NCBI GenBank assembly: GCA_019323135.1 | Contig: JAHWHT010000013.1 | Span: forward strand, 1-15,127 | Source of the DNA: Candidatus Woesearchaeota archaeon | Lineage (GTDB): Archaea > Nanobdellota > Nanobdellia > Woesearchaeales > ARS49 | DNA: 15,127 nucleotides | Direction: 5' to 3' | In this document: piece by piece, positions 7,968 through 12,480 of the stretch | Position numbering within the stretch: position 1 is the first letter of the stretch | How the letters are laid out: each line of letters starts with the position of its first letter | Translations under genes and position numbers: made by a program | The notes under the pieces: model-generated | What the model was told of the DNA's origin: nothing | Databases searched by the model: none | Seen by the model: only the letters and a program-made list of their open reading frames with translations

Positions 7968-8405
7968 TTATGGGCTGCTTGGTGGTACACAGCAAGTGCC
8001 TTTTAATGAGCCTTCAACTTGTATGCATTTTTCTGGGCTTTTAGCTCTTGCTTGTTGGTATGTTGCATCCCAGGTGTATTGTGGACTAATTTCTCCGTGT
8101 TGTGCTAGTATGCCGCATTTTCCTCTAAGATATACTCTTGTAAGTGTTGGATCTGTTTTTCTAGTTGTATAGCTTGGTTGTTCAAGGTATGGTTTTGCTT
8201 CTCTTGCAGTTGGTGCTGCAGGAACTACTGGGAGCGTGTACGTATTTGGATGGTATACTCCTCCTGGATATGGTATCATTGAATTGCGACCAGCAGATGC
8301 TACTGCAGATCCTGTGTTAGTGGTACTGAATATCAATACTAATCCTAATATAGCCAAAATCACAATCACGCTTAATGTAACTAATGCTGTGTGTTTATCT
8401 TCCAT
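7968..8405 (-). CDS. Array member 6: anchored Cys-Cys-tail protein
   Basis: 145 residues. M-E-D-K-H start, helix at about residues 7-27, N-T-G-S after it, and the N-S-M-I-P-Y-P-G-G-V segment (41-50) shared with member 7. A Pro/Ala/Thr-rich spacer (54-70) leads to the Cys domain: Cys97, then G-E-I-S-P-Q-Y at 104-110 (a variant of the G-x-V-P-x-G-Y motif), Cys127, Cys138-Cys139 and a Pro/Ser tail. The binding site AGAGGAT is 8 bases before the ATG. Members 6 and 7 look like an adjacent duplicate pair. Confidence 0.84.
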   Translation of the reverse strand: MEDKHTALVTLSVIVILAILGLVLIFSTTNTGSAVASAGRNSMIPYPGGVYHPNTYTLPVVPAAPTAREAKPYLEQPSYTTRKTDPTLTRVYLRGKCGILAQHGEISPQYTWDATYQQARAKSPEKCIQVEGSLKGTCCVPPSSP

Positions 8406-8417
8406 TTTTTTATCCTC

Positions 8418-8747
8418 TTAATCTGGTCTTTGCTGGTGGCAACAGTATAATACTGGTGCGATTGAAGCTGGTGCTTTTGCACAGTATTGCATTCCGCCTC
8501 TCTCTGCTAGGCCTTGAGCTGAATGAATTTCTAGTGTGTACATTCCTGGCACTTTGCCTTCTTTTGCTGCTTGCTCACATAACATTGCAGGGTTTACTAT
8601 TTTCTGTAGTGGCGGCATTCCATATCTTACGCCTCTTCCAGCTGTTGCATCGCCAGTTTGTACTCCTTTAAAGAAAAGCACTAATCCTACTATTGCGATT
8701 ATTGCAACTACGCTTAAAATCATTAATGCTGCGTTTTTTTGTTCCAT
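8418..8747 (-). CDS. Array member 5: compact anchored Cys-Cys-tail protein
   Basis: 109 residues, the smallest member that keeps the Cys domain. M-E-Q-K start, helix at about residues 7-27, Q-T-G-D, and a spacer of only about 25 residues. Then Cys57, G-K-V-P-G-M-Y (64-70), Cys89, Cys102-Cys103 and a polar tail. With almost no middle region it gives the best view of the minimal domain, about 50 residues from Cys57 to Cys103. AAGAGGTTAG precedes the ATG, and the 35-base gap to member 4 is the largest in the operon. Confidence 0.83.
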   Translation of the reverse strand: MEQKNAALMILSVVAIIAIVGLVLFFKGVQTGDATAGRGVRYGMPPLQKIVNPAMLCEQAAKEGKVPGMYTLEIHSAQGLAERGGMQYCAKAPASIAPVLYCCHQQRPD

Positions 8748-8782
8748 TTTTTATCTAACCTCTTATGATTTTTTGATTATTT

Positions 8783-9229
8783 TTAGTATGTGTTTGTTGG
8801 CGGTGTACAGCACCAACCACTTTGAGAATTTTGTTCTCTTATGCAGTTATCCATGCCTCTTGTCATTGCTTGCTGGTAATTTGCATCATATGTATATCCT
8901 TTTGGCACTTCTCCTATTTCTGGTGTTGCTAGTATTGCACATCTTCCTAATTTTGCTCCGTATGTGTTTTCAGGATTTCTTCTCCAGGCCCAATCTTGTT
9001 CGTATGGAGATGGCATTCTTTGCTGATATCCTGGCGTATCTATTACATCATTATATGTTGCTCTGTAATAAGGGAATGCGCCTCTTTGTTCTGTAGGAAA
9101 ACCTGCATATTCATAATGTGATACATATGCGGCTCCTGTTTTTGCAGAATTAAACATAAGTACCAAGCCGATTATTCCTAGTATGACTATTAATCCTAGA
9201 ACCACTAATGCAGTGTGTTTTTCTTCCAT
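8783..9229 (-). CDS. Array member 4: anchored Cys-Cys-tail protein
   Basis: 148 residues. Its first 33 residues match member 12 exactly, while its Cys domain matches member 3 (T-Y-G-A-K-x-G-R-C-A-I-L-A-T-P-E-I-G), so different parts of the gene have different closest relatives. It has F-P-Y-Y at 52-55, a W-R-R-N-P-E segment before the domain, Cys97, G-E-V-P-K-G-Y (106-112), Cys129 and Cys140-Cys141. A two-residue insertion between Cys97 and the Gly is shared only with member 3. AAGAGGTTA precedes the ATG. Confidence 0.85.
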   Translation of the reverse strand: MEEKHTALVVLGLIVILGIIGLVLMFNSAKTGAAYVSHYEYAGFPTEQRGAFPYYRATYNDVIDTPGYQQRMPSPYEQDWAWRRNPENTYGAKLGRCAILATPEIGEVPKGYTYDANYQQAMTRGMDNCIREQNSQSGWCCTPPTNTY

Positions 9230-9244
9230 TTTGTATAACCTCTT

Positions 9245-9652
9245 TTATTGATTAAGTTTACAGCAGTACCCGTCTTGGGAGTCTTGCACTCTTATACAAT
9301 CTCTGCCTTGACTCTCTTGGAATCTGGAGTCTAGTATATATCCTGGAGGAACTTTGCCTATTTCTGGTGTTGCTAGTATTGCGCATCTTCCCATTTTTGC
9401 ACCATATGTGTGATCTGGTGCTGTTCTCCAATCCCAGTCTGTCTGTCCAGAAGATTGTCTTGATTGTATAGGTAGGCTGTGTAATGCATCTTGGTAATAT
9501 GGGAACGGATTTCCTCTGGTGTTTGCATATGTTTTTGAACCTTGCACCATTACTCCGCCAGTTCCTGATAATTTGAACATTAATACTAGTCCAAAGATAG
9601 CTATTATCACGATTACTCCTAAAACAACTAATGCCGTACGTTTTTCTTCCAT
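9245..9652 (-). CDS. Array member 3: anchored Cys-Cys-tail protein
   Basis: 135 residues. M-E-E-K-R start, helix at about residues 7-27, then S-G-T-G-G. P-F-P-Y-Y at 49-53 and a W-x-W-R-T-A-P segment precede Cys90. The domain continues G-K-V-P-P-G-Y (99-105), Cys119, Cys130-Cys131 and K-L-N-Q at the end. From about residue 74 onward it is strongly similar to member 4 at protein and DNA level, marking a recent local duplication or conversion tract. The binding site is AAGAGGC. Confidence 0.84.
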   Translation of the reverse strand: MEEKRTALVVLGVIVIIAIFGLVLMFKLSGTGGVMVQGSKTYANTRGNPFPYYQDALHSLPIQSRQSSGQTDWDWRTAPDHTYGAKMGRCAILATPEIGKVPPGYILDSRFQESQGRDCIRVQDSQDGYCCKLNQ

Positions 9653-9665
9653 TTTTTTGCCTCTT

Positions 9666-10052
9666 TTATGGTCTAGGTGGTATGCAGCAGTATTTTATAG
9701 GTGTTATTGCAACCGGTGCTGCTACACATTCTCTTGGATTTATTCCTGCTGATGCAGGATCGATTGTTATTCCCAATATAAAGTCTGCAGGCACTTTTCC
9801 TAATTTGTTTTGCATTGTACATTCGCGAAACATATTATCTATTGTTCCTGCATTATTGCTTGAGAAATAATACCAAGGTTGTTGAACTTCTATTTGTTCT
9901 GTCATTCCAGGGTAAGATGTCTGTAATACTGTTGGAGGATATTCTCGTACCATGTTCCCAGACATTGCTGCTTTGAACAATAGTACGAGACCAACAACAG
10001 CTATAACAGAAACCACGCCTAAAATTACTAGACTTATTTCTTTTTGTTCCAT
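9666..10052 (-). CDS. Array member 2: anchored Cys-Cys-tail protein
   Basis: 128 residues. M-E-Q-K-E start, helix at about residues 7-27, then A-M-S-G-N. The exposed part contains S-Y-P-G-M and an aromatic P-W-Y-Y patch (59-62). Cys78, G-K-V-P-A-D-F (85-91; the Gly-Tyr of the motif is Asp-Phe), Cys109 and Cys122-Cys123 with a Pro-rich tail complete the domain. AAAGAGGTTAG lies about 10 bases upstream of the ATG. It is one of the more diverged members, with no close sister in the array. Confidence 0.83.
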   Translation of the reverse strand: MEQKEISLVILGVVSVIAVVGLVLLFKAAMSGNMVREYPPTVLQTSYPGMTEQIEVQQPWYYFSSNNAGTIDNMFRECTMQNKLGKVPADFILGITIDPASAGINPRECVAAPVAITPIKYCCIPPRP

Positions 10053-10075
10053 TACAACTAACCTCTTTTATTCAC

Positions 10076-10612
10076 TTATTGTGATGCTGGTGGTGTACAG
10101 CAGAATGGTACATTTGTTCCGCCAGGTTGGTTTACTCTCGGATTCTGAACGCATTTTTTGTTGTACAATCTTCCATTATTCAAGTCAGAATATGTTGCGC
10201 CCCAGATGTATCCTTCAGGCACTTCTCCTAGTCGGGATATTGCATTGCATAAATCTTTTTCAGCAACATCTGTTAATTCAGGTTGTCTTTTTCTGTTCCA
10301 GTCAGGGTAGTATGGTTCTTGTACTGTTCCGCCACCGTACTGGTCGACAAATATTGATCTTCCTTGTGATACTGGTATTTCTCCAGATTCTACTCCTGCT
10401 GTGTATGATGGTTTTTCCATTAATCCACCTTTAGGTGTTCCTGTAGCATATGGCCATGGGTCTGCTTGTGTATTTGAATAACTATATGCGTATGGGTAAT
10501 ATGCGCGCACAACTTCTCCGCTTATTACAGTCTTGAATAACATTACAAGTCCGATAATTGCGAGTATCGCTACTATTCCTAGAAGGATTACATGTGTCTC
10601 TTTTTTGTCCAT
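10076..10612 (-). CDS. Array member 1: anchored Cys-Cys-tail protein, operon leader
   Basis: 178 residues, the longest and first member. The ATG at 10612 (M-D-K-K-E) is chosen over a GTG three codons upstream, because that GTG is part of the binding site AGAGGTGA. Helix at about residues 6-27, then V-I-S-G-E. A long Tyr/Gly-rich middle includes P-W-P-Y (52-55), resembling the F-P-Y motif of members 3, 4 and 12. The Cys domain is Cys122, G-E-V-P-E-G-Y (129-135), Cys154 and Cys171-Cys172. The Cys154-to-Cys171 loop (17) is the longest in the set. It directly follows the only strong promoter seen for the array. Confidence 0.85.
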   Translation of the reverse strand: MDKKETHVILLGIVAILAIIGLVMLFKTVISGEVVRAYYPYAYSYSNTQADPWPYATGTPKGGLMEKPSYTAGVESGEIPVSQGRSIFVDQYGGGTVQEPYYPDWNRKRQPELTDVAEKDLCNAISRLGEVPEGYIWGATYSDLNNGRLYNKKCVQNPRVNQPGGTNVPFCCTPPASQ

Positions 10613-10664
10613 TGGTTTCACCTCTAAACAAATTTACTTTGTTTTTCTTTAATTCTACTTTTCT

Positions 10665-10676
10665 CATATATAAATC
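10665..10676 (-). promoter_or_regulatory. TATA box of the 12-gene array operon
   Basis: Read on the minus strand, GATTTATATATG lies about 55-60 bases before the member 1 ATG. It predicts a start near 10644 and a leader of about 30 bases carrying AGAGGTGA. The element is nearly symmetric and could also serve the plus strand. No comparably good TATA box was found in the short gaps inside the array, which supports one long transcript. Confidence 0.6.
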
Positions 10677-10681
10677 TTTCG

Positions 10682-10760
10682 CAGAGAAATACTGTTTCTC
10701 GGCGAATTTTGAAATACTGTGTATTTCAAATTTTCGCAGAAACAAGAGTGTTTTTCTCTG
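10682..10760. repeat. 79-base imperfect palindrome upstream of the array promoter
   Basis: The outer arms CAGAGAAA (10682-10689) and TTTCTCTG (10753-10760) are exact complements. Inside them, GTTTCT (10694-10699) pairs with AGAAAC (10738-10743), and the core arms 10702-10717 and 10721-10737 pair almost perfectly around a TGT loop. A 10-base direct repeat, GAAATACTGT, occurs at 10686 and 10711. It sits behind the array TATA box and ahead of the tRNA-Arg promoter. It may be an operator or cruciform, a hairpin RNA, or a remnant of a palindromic mobile repeat. Confidence 0.75.
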
Positions 10761-10821
10761 TGTGAATATATTTAACACTATTGGGAATTTGTTTTGCAGT
10801 CTTGTTCTTTTTGCAATAGTT

Positions 10822-10829
10822 TTTTATAT
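10822..10829 (+). promoter_or_regulatory. Probable TATA box of tRNA-Arg
   Basis: A T-rich TTTTATAT element about 35 bases before the tRNA 5' end gives the spacing expected for a short 5' leader removed by RNase P. Confidence 0.5.
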
Positions 10830-10883
10830 GCGAGATTTATTGTTATGTATTATTACATTGCGGGCCTGTAGCATAACCTGGAT

Positions 10884-10930
10884 ACTGCAAAATGCCGCTG
10901 GTTTTTTGCCGGTTTTGGCAGCAGCCAAAA
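10884..10930 (+). other. tRNA intron 1 in the D-loop (before A21), 47 bases
   Basis: Exon CTGG (10878-10881) faces intron CCAA (10925-10928), with three of four positions paired. The bulges are AT|A and AA|A. The next intron helix is CTGC (10885-10888) with GCAG (10921-10924), then TGCC with GGCA. The cut could shift by one A without changing the mature tRNA. Confidence 0.72.
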
Positions 10931-10947
10931 AGTGCGGCTGGCTTCGG

Positions 10948-10963
10948 CTCAGTTTGAGAAGAG
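10948..10963 (+). other. tRNA intron 2 at canonical position 37/38, 16 bases
   Basis: A strict bulge-helix-bulge: exon CTTC (10942-10945) pairs fully with intron GAAG (10958-10961). The three-base bulges are GG|C and AG|A, and the apical hairpin is TCA-GTT-TGA. At 16 bases it is close to the minimum that can form the fold. Confidence 0.85.
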
Positions 10964-10984
10964 ACCAGTTGATCAGGGTTCGAA

Positions 10985-11028
10985 TACTTGGCAGCGAAGT
11001 CGACAAGGATTTCGACGCCAGTCGAATT
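10985..11028 (+). other. tRNA intron 3 in the T-loop (position 59/60), 44 bases
   Basis: Exon TTCG (10979-10982) pairs fully with intron CGAA (11023-11026), with bulges AA|T and TT|T. The following intron helix pairs ACT-GGC with GCC-AGT around one bulged T, and an inner GTCGA/TCGAC hairpin caps it. Splicing restores the standard TTCGAAT T-loop. Confidence 0.82.
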
Positions 11029-11033
11029 TCCCT

Positions 11034-11072
11034 GCAGGCCCGTTAATATTCCAAATATTCAAAAAACGCAAA
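11034..11072 (+). repeat. Direct repeat copy 1: tRNA-Arg 3' end plus downstream flank
   Basis: 39 bases beginning inside the tRNA T-stem. It matches 11153-11191 at 36 of 39 positions, with an exact 19-base left part (GCAGGCCCGTTAATATTCC) and an exact 12-base right part (AAAAAACGCAAA). The similarity extends weakly to the left into the T-loop intron end. Confidence 0.85.
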
Positions 11073-11130
11073 GCAAAGGTAATAAAGCAATTTTGCGCTC
11101 ACGACCTTGTGTCGGGTTGTTTTGATCAAA

Positions 11131-11139
11131 TTTTTTTTT
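11131..11139 (+). terminator. T9 tract downstream of tRNA-Arg
   Basis: Nine consecutive T, part of an A/T palindrome (about 11128-11149). It is a plausible terminator for the tRNA transcript, although it is about 90 bases past the tRNA end. Confidence 0.4.
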
Positions 11140-11152
11140 AAAAATTTGCCCA

Positions 11153-11191
11153 GCAGGCCCGTTAATATTCCTAGTATTTAAAAAACGCAAA
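11153..11191 (+). repeat. Direct repeat copy 2: duplicated tRNA-Arg 3' end
   Basis: The second copy lies 119 bases after the first and ends 8 bases before the ATG of the next gene, so it contributes that gene's upstream region. It repeats the 3' acceptor strand and discriminator but no T-loop or other tRNA parts, so it is not a second tRNA. Confidence 0.8.
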
Positions 11192-11198
11192 TATCAAA

Positions 11199-11423
11199 AT
11201 GGAAATCAAAAACGAAATCGCAATAACTGTAATCAAATGGGCGATAATTGTTTTCATAGCAGGAATCATTGGCCAGTTTGGCAAGTCCTTGACCCTGCAG
11301 ATTCTCAACTGGATAAAAAAAAGAAAAACAAAATCTTCTCCTTCAAAGCCTTCTAAAAAACTCTCAAAACTTGAAAAAAAACGTCAAAAGGCAGAAATCA
11401 AGCGATTAAAGAAAAAACAATAA
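11199..11423 (+). CDS. Small membrane protein with a Lys-rich tail
   Basis: 74 residues. A short polar start (M-E-I-K-N-E) precedes one hydrophobic helix (about residues 7-25), an amphipathic stretch, and then a very basic Lys/Ser/Pro tail (about 39-74) with K-K-R-K and K-K-K-Q runs. The likely topology has the basic tail in the cytoplasm, where it could contact nucleic acid or acidic lipids; this is inference from charge only. The family was not recognised. The start at 11199 has no clear ribosome binding site. The upstream region is the second copy of the tRNA 3' repeat, whose A/T-rich TATTTAAAA may supply the promoter. Confidence 0.65.
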   Translation: MEIKNEIAITVIKWAIIVFIAGIIGQFGKSLTLQILNWIKKRKTKSSPSKPSKKLSKLEKKRQKAEIKRLKKKQ

Positions 11424-11454
11424 GTTAATTTATCTTCTTAATATGCATTTTATA

Positions 11455-11461
11455 TTTTTTT
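11455..11461 (+). terminator. T-run terminator after the small membrane gene
   Basis: T7 within a T-rich stretch, about 30 bases after the stop codon and before the next promoter. Confidence 0.4.
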
Positions 11462-11496
11462 AATAATTAGCAATTGTATTGTTTTATACCGCAAGA

Positions 11497-11504
11497 TTTA
11501 TATA
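11497..11504 (+). promoter_or_regulatory. TATA box of the RHH gene
   Basis: TTTATATA about 40 bases before the ATG predicts a start near 11526, inside the repeated GATAT region. Confidence 0.6.
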
Positions 11505-11508
11505 CTTT

Positions 11509-11537
11509 TGATATCTTAATGATATTCTGGTGATATT
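11509..11537 (+). promoter_or_regulatory. Three TGATAT repeats at 11-base spacing: candidate operator
   Basis: TGATAT(C/T) begins at 11509, 11520 and 11531, exactly one helical turn apart. The repeats lie between the TATA box and the ATG of a ribbon-helix-helix protein. RHH repressors typically bind short tandem repeats cooperatively on one DNA face, so autorepression is likely. The third copy overlaps the probable ribosome binding site GGTGAT. Confidence 0.6.
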
Positions 11538-11539
11538 AA

Positions 11540-11833
11540 ATGGAAACAAAATTAATTAATGTTAGGCTCCCTAAAAAACTTTACAGAGAAGGAAAAGAAT
11601 TAGTAGAACAAGATGGTTTTGCTAATTTTCAAGAATTTATCAAAGATGCAATAAGACATTCTGTTCAAGAGCGAAAGAAAGATCAAGCTTTTATTAATCT
11701 GTATAAAAATTTGGGTTCTACAAAAGGAAAGGAAAGAAAAATATTCACCAAAGAAGTAAAAGATAAGCTCGCTGAAGAACTTATAAAAAATTTAGATAAG
11801 CAAAAAGAATTATTTAATCGTGCAGGATTATAA
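11540..11833 (+). CDS. Ribbon-helix-helix DNA-binding protein, antitoxin-like
   Basis: 97 residues. Residues 3-45 fit an RHH fold: the beta strand K-L-I-N-V-R-L-P followed by K-K-L-Y-R-E-G and a second helix F-A-N-F-Q-E-F-I-K-D-A-I-R. The C-terminal half is Lys/Glu-rich and helical, as in VapB-type antitoxins whose tails wrap a PIN toxin. The convergent PIN gene ends where this gene ends (6-base overlap), supporting a pair, although antitoxin and toxin are normally co-directional. It could instead be a stand-alone regulator. Control is probably autoregulatory through the three phased TGATAT repeats in its leader. Confidence 0.75.
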   Translation: METKLINVRLPKKLYREGKELVEQDGFANFQEFIKDAIRHSVQERKKDQAFINLYKNLGSTKGKERKIFTKEVKDKLAEELIKNLDKQKELFNRAGL

Positions 11834-12253
11834 ATTTTCAGGAAGTTTGAGATGAACAAAATCTTGTAATTTATAAAAATCTTTTAAGTTTCTTGTGACA
11901 AAAAAATCTGCATTTATTTTATGAGCCAGAACCGCATGAAGAGTGTCATTAAAGTCAGTTTTTCTTTCTTTGCATATCTTTCTGGTCTTTTTAATATCTT
12001 TTGCGTCTGCGGTTATTTTGATTATTTTGTTTTTAGATTTAAAGTCTGGCAAAAAATTATTGATTCTTTCTTCATATGAATTATAAAATATTTCTTTAAG
12101 CACAAGGCTAGAGAGGATTATTTTAAATTCACATTCCAGAGTTCTTTTTAGTAATTGATATGCAAATTCACCAAGAGGTCTTAAGCGATCTGTTCTTCCA
12201 TCAAAATAGTCTAAATATATATTTGTGTCAATATATATTGTCAATTCACTCAT
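11828..12253 (-). CDS. PIN-domain ribonuclease, VapC-like
   Basis: 141 residues, the usual VapC/PIN length. Acidic metal-site residues are in place: Asp9 in I-D-T-N near the N-terminus, Glu54 in V-L-K-E-I, Asp100 and Asp103 in T-D-F-N-D, and Asp116 in A-D-F-F-V-T-R-N, which is also the family's characteristic C-terminal strand. PIN proteins cut RNA with Mg2+ or Mn2+ bound to this quartet. The ATG at 12253 lies about 30 bases after a CATATAAAG box, so the mRNA should be nearly leaderless. It converges on the RHH gene instead of following it. A toxin role is likely but not certain, since archaea also use PIN proteins in RNA processing. Confidence 0.85.
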   Translation of the reverse strand: MSELTIYIDTNIYLDYFDGRTDRLRPLGEFAYQLLKRTLECEFKIILSSLVLKEIFYNSYEERINNFLPDFKSKNKIIKITADAKDIKKTRKICKERKTDFNDTLHAVLAHKINADFFVTRNLKDFYKLQDFVHLKLPENL

Positions 12254-12278
12254 TTTATTGTTTTAAACAGTAAGAATT

Positions 12279-12287
12279 CTTTATATG
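12279..12287 (-). promoter_or_regulatory. TATA box of the PIN gene
   Basis: Minus-strand CATATAAAG centred about 30 bases before the start codon. This gives the PIN gene a promoter independent of the RHH gene. Confidence 0.55.
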
Positions 12288-12342
12288 TTTTTACTAGATT
12301 TTTCCGAATAATTTTCGAGTTAAAAGTCTTTTTGTGAAAAAC

Positions 12343-12351
12343 TTTATAAAT
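12343..12351 (+). promoter_or_regulatory. TATA box of tRNA-Pro
   Basis: TTTATAAAT about 34 bases before the tRNA 5' end implies a 5' leader of roughly 9 bases. Confidence 0.6.
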
Positions 12352-12380
12352 AGAACCCAAATATCTTGTTCTATCCTCAG

Positions 12381-12455
12381 GGGGCTATAGGGTAGCTTGG
12401 ACCATCCTTCCTGGTTTGGGACCAGGTGACCCCGGTTCAAATCCGGGTAGCCCCA
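12381..12455 (+). tRNA. tRNA-Pro(TGG), no intron
   Basis: A 75-base cloverleaf. Acceptor GGGGCTA pairs with TAGCCCC, followed by A73; CCA is not encoded. The D-arm begins GGGTAG with G18-G19. Anticodon stem CCTGG/CCAGG encloses loop TTTGGGA with anticodon TGG. The variable loop is TGAC and the T-arm is CCCGG-TTCAAAT-CCGGG. It is flanked by a TATA box and a downstream T6 tract at 12464-12469. The gene for its charging enzyme, proS, lies about 580 bases downstream. Confidence 0.95.
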
Positions 12456-12463
12456 TATTATCA

Positions 12464-12469
12464 TTTTTT
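12464..12469 (+). terminator. T6 terminator of tRNA-Pro
   Basis: Six T starting 9 bases after the tRNA 3' end. Confidence 0.5.
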
Positions 12470-12480
12470 CTAGAATTAAT

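Larger units (their letters stand above)
10862..11042 (+). tRNA. tRNA-Arg(TCG) with three introns
   Basis: The acceptor strand GGGCCTG (10862-10868) pairs with CAGGCCC (11035-11041), followed by G73; no CCA is encoded. Removing three introns leaves a regular 74-base tRNA: T8-A9; D-stem GCAT/GTGC with a ten-base loop containing G18-G19 and A20; G26; anticodon stem GCTGG/CCAGT with loop CTTCGGA; a four-base variable loop; and T-stem CAGGG/CCCTG with loop TTCGAAT. The anticodon is TCG, reading CGA. A20 and G73 fit archaeal tRNA-Arg. Each intron has its own bulge-helix-bulge fold for the tRNA splicing endonuclease. A first reading as tRNA-Lys(TTT) was dropped because it leaves an abnormal D-loop and lacks a splicing fold. 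Confidence 0.85.

Noticed and set aside
7549..7995. Longer starts for array members 1, 7, 8, 10 and 11
   Set aside because: The extensions use non-ATG starts or run into the gene before, lack the family M-x-x-K start, and place the ribosome binding site inside the coding region.
8536..9096. Plus-strand frame of 186 codons, and similar plus-strand frames at 7009-7383, 9952-10434 and 5812-6105
   Set aside because: They are shadows opposite the array genes, with biased hydrophobic composition caused by the minus-strand coding and no promoters or binding sites of their own.
5748..10612. Array proteins as archaeal type IV pilins or archaellins
   Set aside because: There is no K/R-G class III cleavage motif before the hydrophobic stretch; the charged start is only 4-6 residues and the helix is followed by variable domains with cysteines.
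10889..10931. Reading the tRNA as tRNA-Lys(TTT), using CTGGT and six T near 10900
   Set aside because: It pairs with ACCAG, but it leaves a 17-base D-loop and no bulge-helix-bulge. The Arg(TCG) model explains every base with a regular cloverleaf.
10558..11046. Plus-strand frame of 162 codons
   Set aside because: It crosses the array leader, the palindrome and the whole tRNA-Arg gene, so it is not plausible as a protein.
11153..11191. A second tRNA gene ending at the duplicated acceptor strand
   Set aside because: No T-loop, anticodon arm or matching 5' acceptor strand lies upstream of it.
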